Source of the DNA: Larix kaempferi
Lineage: Eukaryota; Streptophyta; Pinopsida; Pinales; Pinaceae
Length of the DNA stretch: 64,000 nucleotides
Assembly: GCA_027924585.1 (NCBI GenBank)
Contig: BSBM01000865.1
Span: 682,001-746,000, forward strand
Direction of reading: 5' to 3'
Position numbers and translations under genes: made by a program
In this document: positions 1-11,783 of the stretch, piece after piece
Numbering within the stretch: position 1 is the stretch's first letter
How the letters are laid out: every line of letters starts with the position of its first letter
The notes under the pieces: model-generated
The model's database searches: none
Told to the model about the DNA's origin: nothing
What the model saw: only the letters and a program-made list of their open reading frames with translations

Positions 1-1166
1 AAGCGGATGAAGGATTCCATGCGATCATCGCTCGGTTAGACTCTTTGTATGACCTGGTTTCCGGCAAGACACCAAAGGAAGCAGCAGCATCAACCTTTGA
101 CACAATCAGCACTGAGTCGTGGGTCAGGAATGTGGAGGTTCCCCCGACTACGATTGTGACCGAAGATGCGGCACAAACCACATTGTTGCAGCAGCTGCAC
201 ATAGCGACCATTAATGTGAATGCCTTGCCCGCGGAAGGATTGACTACTATGTAGGCTACTACCAGCATGGAAACGACAGACCGACTGCGGAAGATCAGCG
301 GTATGTGTGCCCACTTGCAAACAAGCGAGGCCGATGCACAGTGCACCATTGAAGAATTGACTACCAGGGCTGCTTCCGCATGCAAGGAAGTGGATGACCT
401 TGAGGTACACATTAAGGAAGAACAAGCGGAGAAGGCCCGTGAAATTGAAGGCCTGAAAAAGGAACATGATTTCCTTATTGCGGAAAAGGCTCGCATGTGG
501 GACGACAGTGTTCAGGCTAACTGGGTGATCACAAAAGCTTATCAACATGTCGCGGAGCCCACTGAAGAGGTACATGTGCTCCATTGAGTGCAGCGACTGG
601 GGGCTGCTATTATTTAGTTGTGACAGGAGAATCATGAGTTGAAGGCCCAGCTGAAACCGGGTATGCCTTCGGCCGAAGTGGATGAACGACGAAGGGCAAT
701 TTAGGAAGTTGCCACTCAAATGGAGGAGCTGGAAACACAAGAAACCAGGCTCATGGCTGAAACGGTACAATTTTGGGGCCACCTTGTTCAGGATGAGCAG
801 GTTGAGCAGCTGACGAAGTATCGACAGGAAGCGGAGGGCCAGTTGGCCACATTAAAAGCTGCAATGCGCACACTGCCACCACAAGAGCAAGTTGCTAAGT
901 CTTTAGAGCATAAAGACTTACAACACCGTGTCGCCAAGGCGGACGAGCGACAGAAGATACGCGCGGCCCAATTAGAAGAGTTCCAGGACACAGGCGGTAA
1001 ATTTATGATGCATGCTAATGAAGCTCTGCATGAAGTGCAGAAGTGTCGACAGCAGGTCATGGAAAAGCTTACCAATCACCCCTCCACAGACATCGTGGTC
1101 GACAGTCAGCCAAGGAGATGGTGCATACCATTGAACAACCGTATGAGGACTTCAAAGTACAAATGA
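1..1166 (+). pseudogene. Broken coiled-coil ORF, probably of retroelement origin
   Basis: A single reading frame (codons beginning at base 3) runs from the window edge to a stop at 1164-1166. It is broken by five in-frame stops at 252 (TAG), 585 (TGA), 615 (TAG), 621 (TGA) and 702 (TAG). I see no frameshift. The conceptual protein is rich in Glu, Gln, Lys, Ala and Leu and looks like long coiled coil, for example around HIKEEQAEKAREIEGLKK and the 720-1075 part. No enzyme motif is visible. A G-rich tract and an LTR-like start follow, which suggests the 3'-most ORF of a large retroelement. The start lies outside the window. The family is not recognised. Confidence 0.55.
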
Positions 1167-1220
1167 CGACGTGGACTATTTCCAGCAGTTGACGTGGCTC
1201 GGGGGAGAGCCATAAGATTG

Positions 1221-2063
1221 TGTTGGGGGCCTATTGGTAGGTGGTTTGGTAGATTGCTATCGTAGCATCTCCGATTCTGTGACAAGGCAAAAGATGGCGC
1301 GAATGGTGAGAAGATGACGCGCATGGCGATGAGCGAAAGATTAGTTATGTATTTTGGGTCAATTGTACCGCGAAATGCGGGTTTTTGGTCATTTGGACCA
1401 CATATTATGTAATGTTGAGTCAGTTATACCACAGAATGCGGGTTTTTGGTCAGTTTTGTACCAAGTTAGTAAGATGTTGGGTCACTTGTCCAAATGTCAG
1501 TTAGGGAGTTGTTAGTAAGTGGACACATATTGTAATGGTGGAATCCTATGTATAGATAAGAGTCGTAGGTATGAGGGGGGAATAGAATGGGAGAAAAAGC
1601 ACATGTTTGGGATGTTTCTACGCATCTGTGAGATATTGACGAGACCTGATCTTTGAGGAGATATTGTATCTAAGGTTTTACAGTGATAATATGATATGAT
1701 GAAACTGTTCTGGTGCAATTCCTGGGTTCTTTCTATTTGTTTATGGTAATGCAATGTCGCACTTCATGAGTAATGTTATGTTTCATTGATACAATGTTTC
1801 TTTACTATTACTGTTGCTGTGATAATGAATGTTGTGATTGAATAATGTGTTATGAATACATGTCAAATGTTTGAGATCCCGGTGTAGTGTTGCAATAGAA
1901 TTAATTCATATAGCCACAACCCTCCTCCTTCCTCGGTGGAAACATGGTTTCGTCTACTCTTCCTGGATGCCTCGGGTGAGACCTCATCTTCTCTATAGGT
2001 GTTGCTGGGAAGGATAAAACCTTCCCGGGCCGATGCCCAGGGAGATTGCGGCATGTGTCGACA
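1221..2063 (+). repeat. Possible 3' LTR following the coiled-coil ORF
   Basis: The stretch begins TGTTGGGGGCC just after a purine-rich tract near 1200-1212 (GGGGGAGAG) and could end at TGTCGACA (2063), giving TG...CA ends. Inside are two similar blocks around 1340-1470 sharing the phrase GCGGGTTTTTGGTCA and a TATA-like TGTATAGATA near 1550. No partner LTR or target duplication is in the window, so both boundaries are inferred. Confidence 0.35.
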
Positions 2064-2104
2064 ATGAAGTGGAACCCCTGTCGACTGGAGTTGCGTTGGT
2101 CAAC

Positions 2105-2565
2105 AAGGCATCTTCGGGTTTCTCCCTCTCTAACTCTGAAGGGGGAGAATCATACTTAGAATCCTCCATATTTGCATGGAATATCTTTCAATATTTTGAA
2201 ATAAAATTTCTCATGGAAGGTAACATCTCATCCGAGTTCAATGTGTCTCTCACCAGATACATATATTCAGTATGCTTTGGATGACTCGCTATAACCCACA
2301 AATGTGCCTTTCTTTCCATAAGGCTCCATGTTTGTTCTCTTTTCTTTCGGTACATGAATGTATATTGGCATCTTGAAGATCCTCAAGTGTGAGATGTTTG
2401 GATTGTCACCGGTAAACACTTCTTCTGGTGTCTTCTCATCTAGAATGACATGCGGGCTTCTATTATGGATGTACACAGCTGTACAGGTGGCTTCTGCCCA
2501 TAAAGAGATAGACATATCTTGATCATGCATCATGGATTTTGCAGCCTCACATATGGTTCTATTAT
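2105..2565 (-). pseudogene. Copia integrase C-terminal fragment
   Basis: On the minus strand the frame reads a typical Ty1/Copia integrase C-terminal region: NRTICEAAKSMMHD, then SISLWAEATCTAVYIHNRSP, EKTPEEVFTG, a GKKGTFVGYSESSKAYRI motif and the DVTFHEK motif that normally leads toward the reverse transcriptase. There is no integrase catalytic core upstream and no reverse transcriptase downstream. One in-frame stop precedes DVTFHEK. It is an isolated, truncated scrap with no visible LTRs. Confidence 0.85.
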
Positions 2566-2599
2566 CTTCTAATATACTTGATCTTATATCAAATATATT

Positions 2600-3966
2600 A
2601 TCTCATTTTCAGAATTAAAAACATCAATTGACACAAGAATTAACTTATACGTGACAACTGGTTGAAAAACTAGTTGTAGCAAAACTAGTCTTGGACACAA
2701 TTGGCTTCCCCCTCAAGGTTAGGACTGCGTAAGGTTTAGGATCTTCCAAATGCATCGGTGGATTCGCAATAGCAAGGGTATCATGTTCAGGTCCAACTAC
2801 TGAAGTATTCCTATGCACAAAGTACTAGGGCCATCCACATTTCAACAACAGCTAGGTTGATGTCTACTTTGATGCTTCCTAGGCACACCAACATATGCAA
2901 ACTAAACTCAGTGCTTATACTTGAATGTAAAAAAAAGGAATATATCAAAAATTAAACTCCATATTAGGTGTTGGAAATTTTTTTTCTGAGAAATTGGGAG
3001 GTTCTGGTTGAGTTTAGGAGCAAAGAGAGGAAAAATGCTATGTAGGACTAATCAATTAGTATTGTTCCAAACTCTTCCAAATAGACTGATATGATATCAT
3101 ATTTGTAATATTAAGGTGGTATGGTATTAAAAAATGTCTCAGGGACCCAACACAATTGACATAATGAAATTTTGGAATACAGATACTCATTAATTGATCA
3201 AACTGTAAAACTATTCAATTTCGGGTGCCCATTGAGGTAGTCTTGATAACTGAGGACTCAAATAGCTAGAGATGGTTACGAAAGTATGATTTTTGTATGG
3301 TTATGGATTCTAAAGGGATTTAAAAATCAACATTAACCTTCATAAATATAATTAGTTACTCCGATATCTGTATAATGCATAAAATCTAAAACTAGTCAAT
3401 AAAATGTGTACATTGAACTAGTCTTTGAAAGATAGGGCTCAAACTGCCAAAGGATTCTCTCTAATTAATATTCTGATATTTAATGGAGATATGATATATT
3501 ATGTACAACATAAACAAATAACACTGAGTTCATTAATATTAAACATTAAATGGGATATCTTCATACATCATAGGTAATCTCTATACTTGAATTATTACAA
3601 TGATAGAAGAAGGAGATTACAAAAAGGAGTGAGAAGACAACTTGTGGTCACTATATAATATCTGTAGGATGGATATGAGCTATTGGGTGTTCCTAAGGTG
3701 CACACTAGCCTTATGTGTCTTCTTTCAAGATCTCCAATTGTCTACTCTTTCTCTGTGAAACTCTACAAAACCACCTCAAGAAATATGGATCTTTGCATCA
3801 ACTTTTGAAGGATGGATCTTCACATGAAATGGTTGGATCAGATATGCAATGTGGTATCAATAGCTATGATGTATCATGTGTAGAAGAGTGGAACTAGAAC
3901 TATGGGCCACATATCCCATAGGTTGGCTAGGGCACATCTGCTTTAATTGGTAAGCTAAAGTGCTGA
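2600..3966. other. AT-rich stretch without recognised genes
   Basis: I see no coding frame with recognisable motifs, no RNA gene and no clear repeat structure. A 60-codon frame at 3715-3897 has no recognisable homology. Confidence 0.5.
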
Positions 3967-4255
3967 CACTACAAGAAAAAAGGTCATTGGTGAGGGTCCT
4001 ACATGTGACAAACCTTTAAGGGTTGTCACGAATGTCACATATGATGGCGTTCCTTAAAAAATCGTAGTTAGATGCACCTTCTGAGATTTCCCTTTAAGTT
4101 TCGTCACCAAATCCCTTTCCAATGACACTTTTAGTGAGGGTTGTTAAAGGCCCATTATTGATTCTCTCTTTGTTGACACTTCTGGTGACAATATTTTAGT
4201 AGCCCTCACTAATACTTGTTTATTTTACTTTTGGCGAGTGTAGAAAATGTTTGTT
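3967..4255 (+). mobile_element. CACTA-type transposon terminus
   Basis: The sequence CACTACAAGAAAA at 3967 matches the characteristic terminal inverted repeat of plant CACTA (En/Spm) elements. The next 250 bases carry short subterminal repeats in both orientations, such as GGTGAGGG, GTGAGGGTTGT, the opposite-strand CCCTCAC and several GTCAC/GTGAC motifs. I did not find the opposite terminus, so this is probably one end of a truncated or interrupted element. The base triplet before it is TGA. Confidence 0.55.
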
Positions 4256-5165
4256 ACCAATTATCATTATAATTGGTTTTTGATGATGGATCAGGTCTTG
4301 TCACTGAGAGGGGGGGTGAATCAGTGACACAAATTCTAAACCAATTTTTGCTTAGTTAATTATGGTTTGCAGATATAATAACAATTTTGAACACAATGAT
4401 TTATCGTGGAACCCAATTCGGAAAAAACCACCAATACTTTTCTATTAACTGCAAAATTTGATTTACAATTTACAATAGAAGGAAGATGTTTTCTTCCTCT
4501 TTGGATCATCACCTACTGATTAGGATGCACCCACACCTTTATTTAGCTAGTTACAACTGGCAAGGAAACACTTACTCTCCTGCAGGAACCAACCTTCCCT
4601 AGCTCGTCCCAGCTACCCTTTGTTCATCAATATGGAAATATTATGTGTTATTCTCTCAATATCATGACTATTGCACTACTACAATCACACTTTCTCCTTC
4701 ACATCTCGGCATACTTAGATTTCTTAAAAATATTCAATATAACTCTTCATAACCATCACACCTCTTCGTGAAAAAATAAATTATAAAAACATCACAAATT
4801 TGTCATTTTTAATTTTGTTCCATTGTGAATGATTCATTCTAACCATGTCTTCATGCAAAGTAACTGTCTTTGTTTTTGCAGGGATTTTACTAACTTTGGT
4901 GATCCTTCAGTTTATCATTTTGTTACATCTTCCGACAAATTAGCGGTCTCGACATTCTAATGCATGTTCAATTGGTAATGAACTTGGTGATCCTCCAAAC
5001 TTGGAATTATGCCAAAGACTCCAATAAAGATGATATTCTTACTACTAACTGAAATGACGAATGCACCTAAGCCAACGATCACTTCATATGACCTTCATGT
5101 CAACAGATATATAAAAAAAATATTAATCCAATGGACGATATCATCTCCTCAATAAATCAATGAAC
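4256..5165. other. Non-coding stretch left of Copia A
   Basis: There is no supportable gene. A near-palindrome lies at 4256-4277 (ACCAATTAT / ATAATTGGT). At about 4298-4325 a segment of the form CACTGAGAGGGGGGG...TGAATCAGTGAC looks like the edge of another degraded repeat. No partner was found. Confidence 0.4.
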
Positions 5166-5170
5166 ATTGT

Positions 5171-5617
5171 TGTTCGGGTACACAGGGTACTCCCAAAAGA
5201 CCGAACACCTGGAGAAACCACTTCACACAAACAGATCACAGATCCATACACCGATGTTTTGACATGGTTTAAACCCTTGAGAGGGAAACACTCCATGGCC
5301 CCGGCCAAATAGCTTCTACGAAGCAATTTATTATGCAATGAATGAAAGCTAGAAATGAGCTTCTCATAATCGATCAACTAAACAATGACCCTCCATGCTC
5401 TTTAAATAGAGATCATGGACCAATCGGGTGCTAAGCCATGGATCAAGGTTAGGTATGATCTAAAAGAAGTTGAGCCGTTGGATCACAACATATAGTGACC
5501 GTTGGATTAAACATTTACAAATGCATACTAATGCACACAAAAGAAACACACTTTTCCTTACTGATATGTTACACAAGTTGATCTTAACTAACTCTTAAGT
5601 GTCTAAATATCCTAACA
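5171..5617 (-). repeat. Copia A 3' LTR
   Basis: 447 bp, beginning TGTTCGGGTACAC and ending CCTAACA on the plus strand. It aligns end to end with 10862-11308. Confidence 0.95.
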
Positions 5618-5627
5618 TCCCCCCTTA
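5618..5627 (-). other. Copia A polypurine tract
   Basis: On the minus strand AAGGGGGGA directly abuts the 3' LTR. A second purine run of the same kind lies near 5705-5712, where the RNase H reading frame ends. Confidence 0.75.
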
Positions 5628-5709
5628 AGAACAACTTGGGATAGGATTGAAGGATTTACAAAAGTGACACTATTAGGAGAAGGAAGGAGGCATTAGAGCC
5701 TATCCCCCC

Positions 5710-7140
5710 TTAATGAAACATTCATGAACTCCTAACATAGATCGAAGTTTAGAAAACTTCACTTCTGTAAGAGACTTGGTGAAGATGTCTGCAACTTGAT
5801 CATCTATAGGACAAAAGAGCACTTCAAGAACACGACCATGAACAAGATTTCTGATGAAGTGCATATGTAGCTCAATGTGTTTGATGCGTTGATGTAGGAC
5901 TAGATCTTTGGCGAGCTTGATGGCACTTTGATTGTCGCACCAAAGTGGAGTAGGTTGCTGCTGCTCGAATCCAAACTCTGAAAGGATCTGTCGAAGCTAT
6001 AAAGCTTCCTGAATAGCATTAACTACGGCTTGATATTATGCTTATGCTGAAGAAAGAACAAGAACTTGCTGTTTCTTACAAGCCCAAGTGACAGATCCAG
6101 ATCCCAGACTAAAAACATAACCTGCAGTAGACTTTTGATCATCAGGATCACCGACCCAATCTAAATCAGTGAAACCAACCAATAAAGGTTTCCCCCTTGT
6201 ACTGTAATGAATCCCAAACTGAATTGTACCTCGAATATATCGAAGTATTCTTTTAGCTGCTTTCCAGTGACTTTCATGAGGTGTTTGCATATAACGGGAA
6301 ACACGAGCAATGGCAAAGGAAAGGTCAGGACGGGAATGAGTCAAGTATAAGAGACTACCAACAAGCTGACGATACAAGGTGGCATCTACTTCAGGTGAGG
6401 TACAAGTGGCAGAAAGTTTGACTCCAGATTGGAAGGGAGAAGGGGCTAGTGTACAATCTTCCATGTGAAAGCGATGAAGAAGGTCACAAGCATACTTAGA
6501 CTGAGAAAGAAAGATTCCTTCTTTGGTTTGCAGGACATGGAGACCAAGAAAATAATGCAAATGTCCTAATTCTGACATTTCAAAATTTTTCTTAAGACTG
6601 GATTTCACATGGGTTATAAGCTTAGGGTCACTACCAATAAGAATAAGGTCATCAACATATAGAACAAATATGATGAGATGGTTTCCTACTTTCTTGGTAT
6701 AGACATTGGGGTCAGAATGACATCTAGAAAAACCAGTGTCAAGGCATACCAAGCTCTAGGAGCTTGCTTAAGGCCATATAAGGATTTCTTAAGGCGACAG
6801 ATAAGGCTAGAGTTATTATGAACATAGGAGGTTGTTCCATGTAAATTTCCTCCTGTAGATCACCATGTAAGAAGGCAGACTTGACATCCATTTGATGGAA
6901 TTCTCAGTTATGTAAGGCTACAAGGGAAAGAACAAGGCAGATAGAGTTCATTTTTGCGACAGGAGCAAAGGTTTCATTGTAGTCAATCCCTTCAACTTGT
7001 AAATAACCTTTGGCAACTAACCTTGCCTTAAGTCTTTCAACACTTCCATCTGATGCATACTTAGTTATGCAGACCCATTTACATTTGACAAGTTTTCTTC
7101 CTTTTCGAAGAGGTACAAGATACCAAGTATTGGTCGCCAT
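5710..7140 (-). pseudogene. Copia A reverse transcriptase and RNase H
   Basis: The reverse transcriptase starts with [13 protein letters not shown] and [16 protein letters not shown], then QMDVKSAFLHGDLQEEIYME. A frameshift follows near KKSLYGLKQAPRAW. The catalytic box is intact as LYVDDLILIG in the 6042-6752 block, and the Copia signature LVGSLLYLTHSRPDLSFAI follows. RNase H shows the SSA motif where two Glu codons of the usual EAEY have become TAA (near 6040), then DNQSAIKLA. The reading ends in ADIFTKSL close to the polypurine tract. At least one frameshift and two adjacent stops make it non-functional. Confidence 0.92.
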
Positions 7141-7206
7141 TCAGGAACGATATTCTTCATCCATAGCTGCATCCCAATCTTGATTTCCTGAAGCTTTTGC
7201 AAATTT

Positions 7207-8355
7207 TTATGGATCATGCTTCTTGGAAACTTGAGCCAAAAGAGAAGAGGCTCGCTGAAACTGAGAACGTGTTCGAGTTTGATCTCTAGGATCACTGGCA
7301 AGATCACCAACTACTTCACATGTTGAACGGACCCATTGAGGAAGCACTTGTCCTGGTGCAACTGGAGGAACATGAGCAAGCGGAAGTGGATTTTCATCCT
7401 CACTATCATCATCAGAAAATGGACTTGGAAACCTGTCAAGGAAGTTGGAAGAAGAAGAAGAAGGCACAATCGCCGAATCAGGCTCACAGGCCAAAGATGG
7501 CACAATCGCCGAGTTAGGCTCGCAGGCCAAGAGATTTTCATAAAATTTAAGATCTCTTCTAATGATTACACCATGAGAATGTGGTTGAAGAAGTCTATAA
7601 CCTTTTACATCTACAGAATGCCCAACAAATATGCACTTTTCACTTTTAGGCTGAAATGCTTTCCATTTTTCATCCGGAATGTGAGCCCATGCTTCACTAC
7701 CAAACACACGGAAGTGACTTACATCTGATTTAATTTTACTCCATGCTTCTTCCAGTGTGATACCTTGTAATTATTTAGTGGGAGTGCGATTAACTATGTA
7801 ATTTGCACAATTAATGGCTTCGGCCCAAAATTGAAGACTTAGTCCCTTAGATTGGATCATACAATTAGCCATTTCTTTTTAAGTGTGATTCTTCCATTCA
7901 GCTACACCATTTTGTTGTGGTGTATATGGAACAGTGTGTTGTTGTTGGATTCCTTGTCCAGTGCAGAAAGTAGTGAAATTTTTGTTAACATATTCTCCTC
8001 CATTGTCATATCTTAACTTAATAATTTGATGACCAGATTGTTTTTCAACAAGGGCCTTGTAGGCCAAGAACATGTTAAATACTTCGCTCTTAAGTTTAAG
8101 GAAATAAACCCAAGTGCATCTGGTGTAATCATCAATGTAAGTTAACAAATATTTGAAACTAGAAAAGGAAGCAGATGGAAGAGGACCACACAAGTCACTA
8201 TGCACAAGCTCCAAGGGAACCGAGGCATGCCAAGAGGCACGTTTGTCAAAACTGTCCCGATGATGTTTTCCAAGTACACAACTGGAACAAACACCATCCC
8301 TGCAAGATACCATCGGAAGACCTATCAACATATTGTCTTTACATAGTTGTTGCAA
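7207..8355 (-). pseudogene. Copia A integrase
   Basis: The fragment begins with the Cys part of the integrase zinc region (CSSCVLGKHHRDSF), preceded by a degraded HHCC half. The catalytic core is recognisable: first Asp in VHSDLCGPL, second Asp in LRYDNGGEY, Glu in QQNGVAEWKN, where the family norm is ERKN. A stop follows, then the C-terminal part (FWAEAINCANYIVNRTP and FGSEAWAHIPDEKW, GHSVDVKGYRLL). A short internal duplication encodes LACEPNSAIVPS / LACEPDSAIVPS near 7490-7550. It spans two frames. Confidence 0.9.
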
Positions 8356-8538
8356 TGAGCAATAATTTAAGTGACCAAATCACTCATGCCAAAGTTTGCT
8401 CAAGTTATCACTATAAGCAACAAAAACTGAAGGAAAAGGTGATGACCCAAAGTTGTTAAACTTGTACAACCTGGTAATATCATCAACAATTTTGGTAGCT
8501 AGGACCTCTTGAGGATATTTAAAATCCTTGATTACAAC

Positions 8539-9757
8539 TTAGTGAGGTGTAAACGTCACAGTTTTACCTTCACTATAATGAGTGATTTGATAGACTGATA
8601 ATAAATTGTAGGAAATTCTTGGAACACATAGTACATCACTAAAATGACCATTATCTACTGGAACTATTCCAGCTCCTACAACACTTAGAGATCTATCATC
8701 ACCAACAAATATTTGTTTGGTGTTACATTCATGCATAGTAGAAAAGATGGCTTGATCCTTATCCATATCATAAGATGCTCCATAATCAATGATCCATTCA
8801 TTTGATGTAGAAGAAGAATATGCATTATAAGAATAACCAAAAGCACAAAGTGCATGTCCATGAGAGGTAGATTCTGAAGTCAAATCTAGGCTGATGTGGT
8901 GCTTCTTCATTGTTGCTTCCAAGGCTGCCATCTTCTTGAAACACTTAGATTCATCATGATTATCCTTCCCACAATAGTTGCAATGATGCTTAATCTTCTT
9001 GCCTTTTGGCTTGGATCCTTTGTCATTTTTTAAAGAAGGAGCTGACTGAGAGGGTTTGGGACCCTTGTTTGACTTATTATTGAGAAAAATTTGTTTCTTG
9101 GGAGGTTTGGACTTTCCTTTCTGTTGGGACAATAAGGCTTTCCCAGATGTATCTGCATTGTCAATTATTCCAAGATGGATGAGCTTATCTTGCTCTCTAA
9201 TCAAGGAATCACAAAAGGATTCAAGACTAGGCTCTTGATAGCTAGTTGCATTCAAGGATTCTTTCATGGAGTAAAATGTAGATACAAAAACAGAATATGT
9301 AGGTCCAAGTTTGGAAAGAATATGATAAATGCGTTTTTTTTCTTCCCTCTTAATCTTCCATTCTTCACATAAGAGTTTAATAGTTTTTTACTTAGATAAA
9401 TAATCTTGTATGCATGAAAAATCACTTGGATTTAAAGAAATCAACACATTTTTGAGTTGGTGACCTCGAATTTTATTGTATTTACCAAACAAAGATTCCA
9501 ACTTGTCCCAAGTAGCATCAGGTTCATCAATTCCAGATATGTGGAATCACAAATCAGTAGAGATTGACATCCCAATCAATCCACGAGCTTCGTCACATCT
9601 ATTTTCCCATTTTATTTTCTTGTCATCATCAGTGGGTTCTGTTTCTTTCCCTAAGGGTAATTATGAAAAGTCCTCTACTTCATAGAACATCCTCCATACG
9701 AGATTTCCATGAGAAATAGTTGGAATTGGTAAGTAGAATATCAAAAGGGGTGGACAT
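8539..9757 (-). pseudogene. Copia A gag and protease
   Basis: Gag appears to start at 9757 with an ATG followed by MSTPFDILLTNSNYFSWK, typical of the UBN2/DUF4219 gag N-terminus. An early TGA stop and a frameshift separate it from the downstream block. The zinc knuckle reads CNYCGKDNHDESKC (CX2CX4HX4C). The protease motif is WIIDYGASYDM, where the expected Ser of DSG is Tyr, followed by LSVVGAGIVPV and FSDVLCVPRISYNLLS. Lys/Pro-rich linker sequence lies between gag and the knuckle. Confidence 0.88.
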
Positions 9758-9969
9758 ATTTGTAAATTAATGGCCGTAAAAGTAGAAACCAATAGCTTGG
9801 ATGCAAAGAGATCGAAAAAATAGGCAGCTTAAAAAAAATGGCATTGAAAAATGACCTCGTATGATGAAGTTATGCTTGATCAAAGAAAACGTTGAAGATG
9901 TCCCCAATAGTGACGTGACAGATAGAGAATGACCAGCTAAAAAAAAGGACCCCCCTCTTCCCAAGATGA

Positions 9970-10205
9970 ACCTTTGACAATCACTTTACAAGAAAGTTGC
10001 TTTAGGTGAATCACTTTTATAAAATAAGTGATTTCACTTTTACAATGATGTTACTTTAAATAGTGCAACAATAAAAAAAACTTAAGTGACTCACTTTTTC
10101 TTTTTATTTTTTATTATTTAAGTGAGATGCACTTTTACAATAAAATAACTTGAAAATATAAATTGCATGCACTTTTTCTTTTAAAAGTAACTTCCTAAGA
10201 CTTGA
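9970..10205. repeat. AT-rich segment with reiterated AAGTGA/TCACTT motifs
   Basis: In the Copia A leader, the motifs TCACTTTTA and its complement TAAGTGA recur about eight times in both orientations. The outermost bases (GAAAGTTGCTTTA near 9990 and AAAAGTAACTTCC near 10185) are imperfect inverted repeats. A small MITE insertion is possible. No clear target duplication was found. Confidence 0.3.
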
Positions 10206-10433
10206 ACTCAAGACCTATTAAAGAATAAAGCAACTTTGAACCAAGTGAGGTAGATTAAAATGTATGTAAAATATGGGAAGGAGGAAGGGAGATTTTTTTC
10301 TTTTTTTTTACTCTTCTTGCTTGGTTTTCGTGCTTGCATTTTTTTCCTGCAAATCACGCCACAAACCAAAACAAAAAAAACTTTTCACACTTGTGGGGTT
10401 AGATTTCATTAACTTGCCTAGAAAGTCTACATT

Positions 10434-10574
10434 TTCTCTCTGTTTCTGATTTGCCAAAATCGCACAAAGTGAATGGCAAAGAACATATGCAGCCAAGAAA
10501 AACCCTTTCCCTTTCTGTTTCTGATTCACCGAGATCGCACAACGTGCACGACAAAGAGCATACATAGACAAGGA
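10434..10574. repeat. Two-copy tandem repeat, about 70 bp, in the Copia A leader
   Basis: Two similar blocks share TCTGTTTCTGATT, ATCGCACAA and CAAAGA in the same order, about 70 bases apart. They lie between the 5' LTR and gag and are not obviously coding. Confidence 0.6.
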
Positions 10575-10849
10575 AAGCAACAATCCAAAACTTATAAAAT
10601 ATGAGATTTTTTTCTTTAAAACAAAAATAAAAAAAGCATCACTGTAGCATTATACCTTCATATCTGATGAAATACACATTTCTGAAGAAACCAAGAAAAC
10701 TATTTCCTAATGAAAATGGAACTCTGGACGCAATGGAACACCTCTCACAGCCTAGAAATGCACAAAAATACCAAAACCAGAAACCCTTTCAAGTTTCGGC
10801 AACAACAGTTCAAGATTTAGATCATAACCGGAAGTGGCTCTTCATAAAA

Positions 10850-10861
10850 GCTCTGATACCA
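10850..10861 (-). other. Copia A primer-binding site (tRNA-iMet)
   Basis: The minus strand reads TGGTATCAGAGC immediately next to the 5' LTR. It is complementary to the 3' end of plant initiator-methionine tRNA. Confidence 0.95.
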
Positions 10862-11308
10862 TGTTCGGGTACACAGGGTACTCCCAAAAGACCGAACACC
10901 TAGAGAAACCACTTCACACAAACAGATCAAAAATCGATACACCGATGTTTTGACATGGTTTAAACCCTCGAGAGGGAAACACTCCACGACCCTGGCCAAA
11001 TAGCTTATACGGAGCAATTTATTATGCAAAGAAGGAAAGTTACAAATGAGCTTCTCATAATTGATCAACTAAACAATGAACCTCCATGCTCTTTAAATAG
11101 AGATCATGGACCAATCAGGTGTTAAGCCACAGATCAAGGTTAGGTATGATCTAAGAGAAGTTGAGCCGTCGGATCACAACATATCATGACCATCAGATTA
11201 AATCTTTACAAATGTATACTAATGCACACTAAAGAAACACACTTTTCCTAACGGATATATTACGCAAGTTGATCTTAACTAACTCCTAAGTGTCTAAATA
11301 TCCTAACA
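10862..11308 (-). repeat. Copia A 5' LTR
   Basis: 447 bp, the same length and ends as 5171-5617. About 8% of sites differ by eye. Confidence 0.95.
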
Positions 11309-11780
11309 GTTGTCACTTCTTCCAAAAAGGTAGGGGGCCTGACAGGTCATTCCGGGCTCTAGGCTAGTGACTACTCATGGAGTCCAAGGACCTAGATCCC
11401 CTGCCATACCTTTTCTCTACGCGTCGAGTAACCATAGTGAGGTCAGTGCATATAAACACATAAAAACTCAAATGCACTGTCAATGTGGGATAAATCCCAA
11501 TCATCGAATTAATATGCATAATCGATCACTTGATCGGACGGTTGCTGAGTCTCCTTCCTGCGATTCTTCTGATTTCACCCACCTTCAAGCTCTCGTGATG
11601 ATATTATTCTGATTAATACAATTTACATTGGATTTCCCTAATGAGATTGCCTTCTGAAATAAAACTCCGGAGCATCAATTTAAAAGCAAGACCTCTCGAG
11701 AACATTCTATGAGAGACACCTTTGATATCGGTAGCAACTACAATATGGCCAATTCTTTGTTTGACTTGTAAAACCAATTC
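11309..11780. other. Stretch right of Copia A, nothing recognised
   Basis: Mixed-composition sequence. An 81-codon frame at 11367-11612 has no recognisable motif. Confidence 0.4.
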
Positions 11781-11783
11781 TTA

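Larger units (their letters stand above)
5171..11308 (-). mobile_element. Ty1/Copia LTR retrotransposon A, degenerate
   Basis: A complete 6.1-kb element lies on the minus strand. Its two LTRs are both 447 bp (TGTTCGGG...CCTAACA). The flanking five bases are ATTGT (5166-5170) and GTTGT (11309-11313), a target duplication with one mismatch. A tRNA-iMet primer-binding site adjoins the right LTR and a polypurine tract adjoins the left LTR. Domains follow Copia order: gag with zinc knuckle, protease, integrase, reverse transcriptase, RNase H. By eye the LTRs differ at roughly 38 positions (about 8%), and several frameshifts and stops show it is long dead. Confidence 0.95.

Noticed and set aside
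9056-9372. Plus-strand ORFs across Copia A gag
   Set aside because: Antisense shadows of the gag/protease frame.
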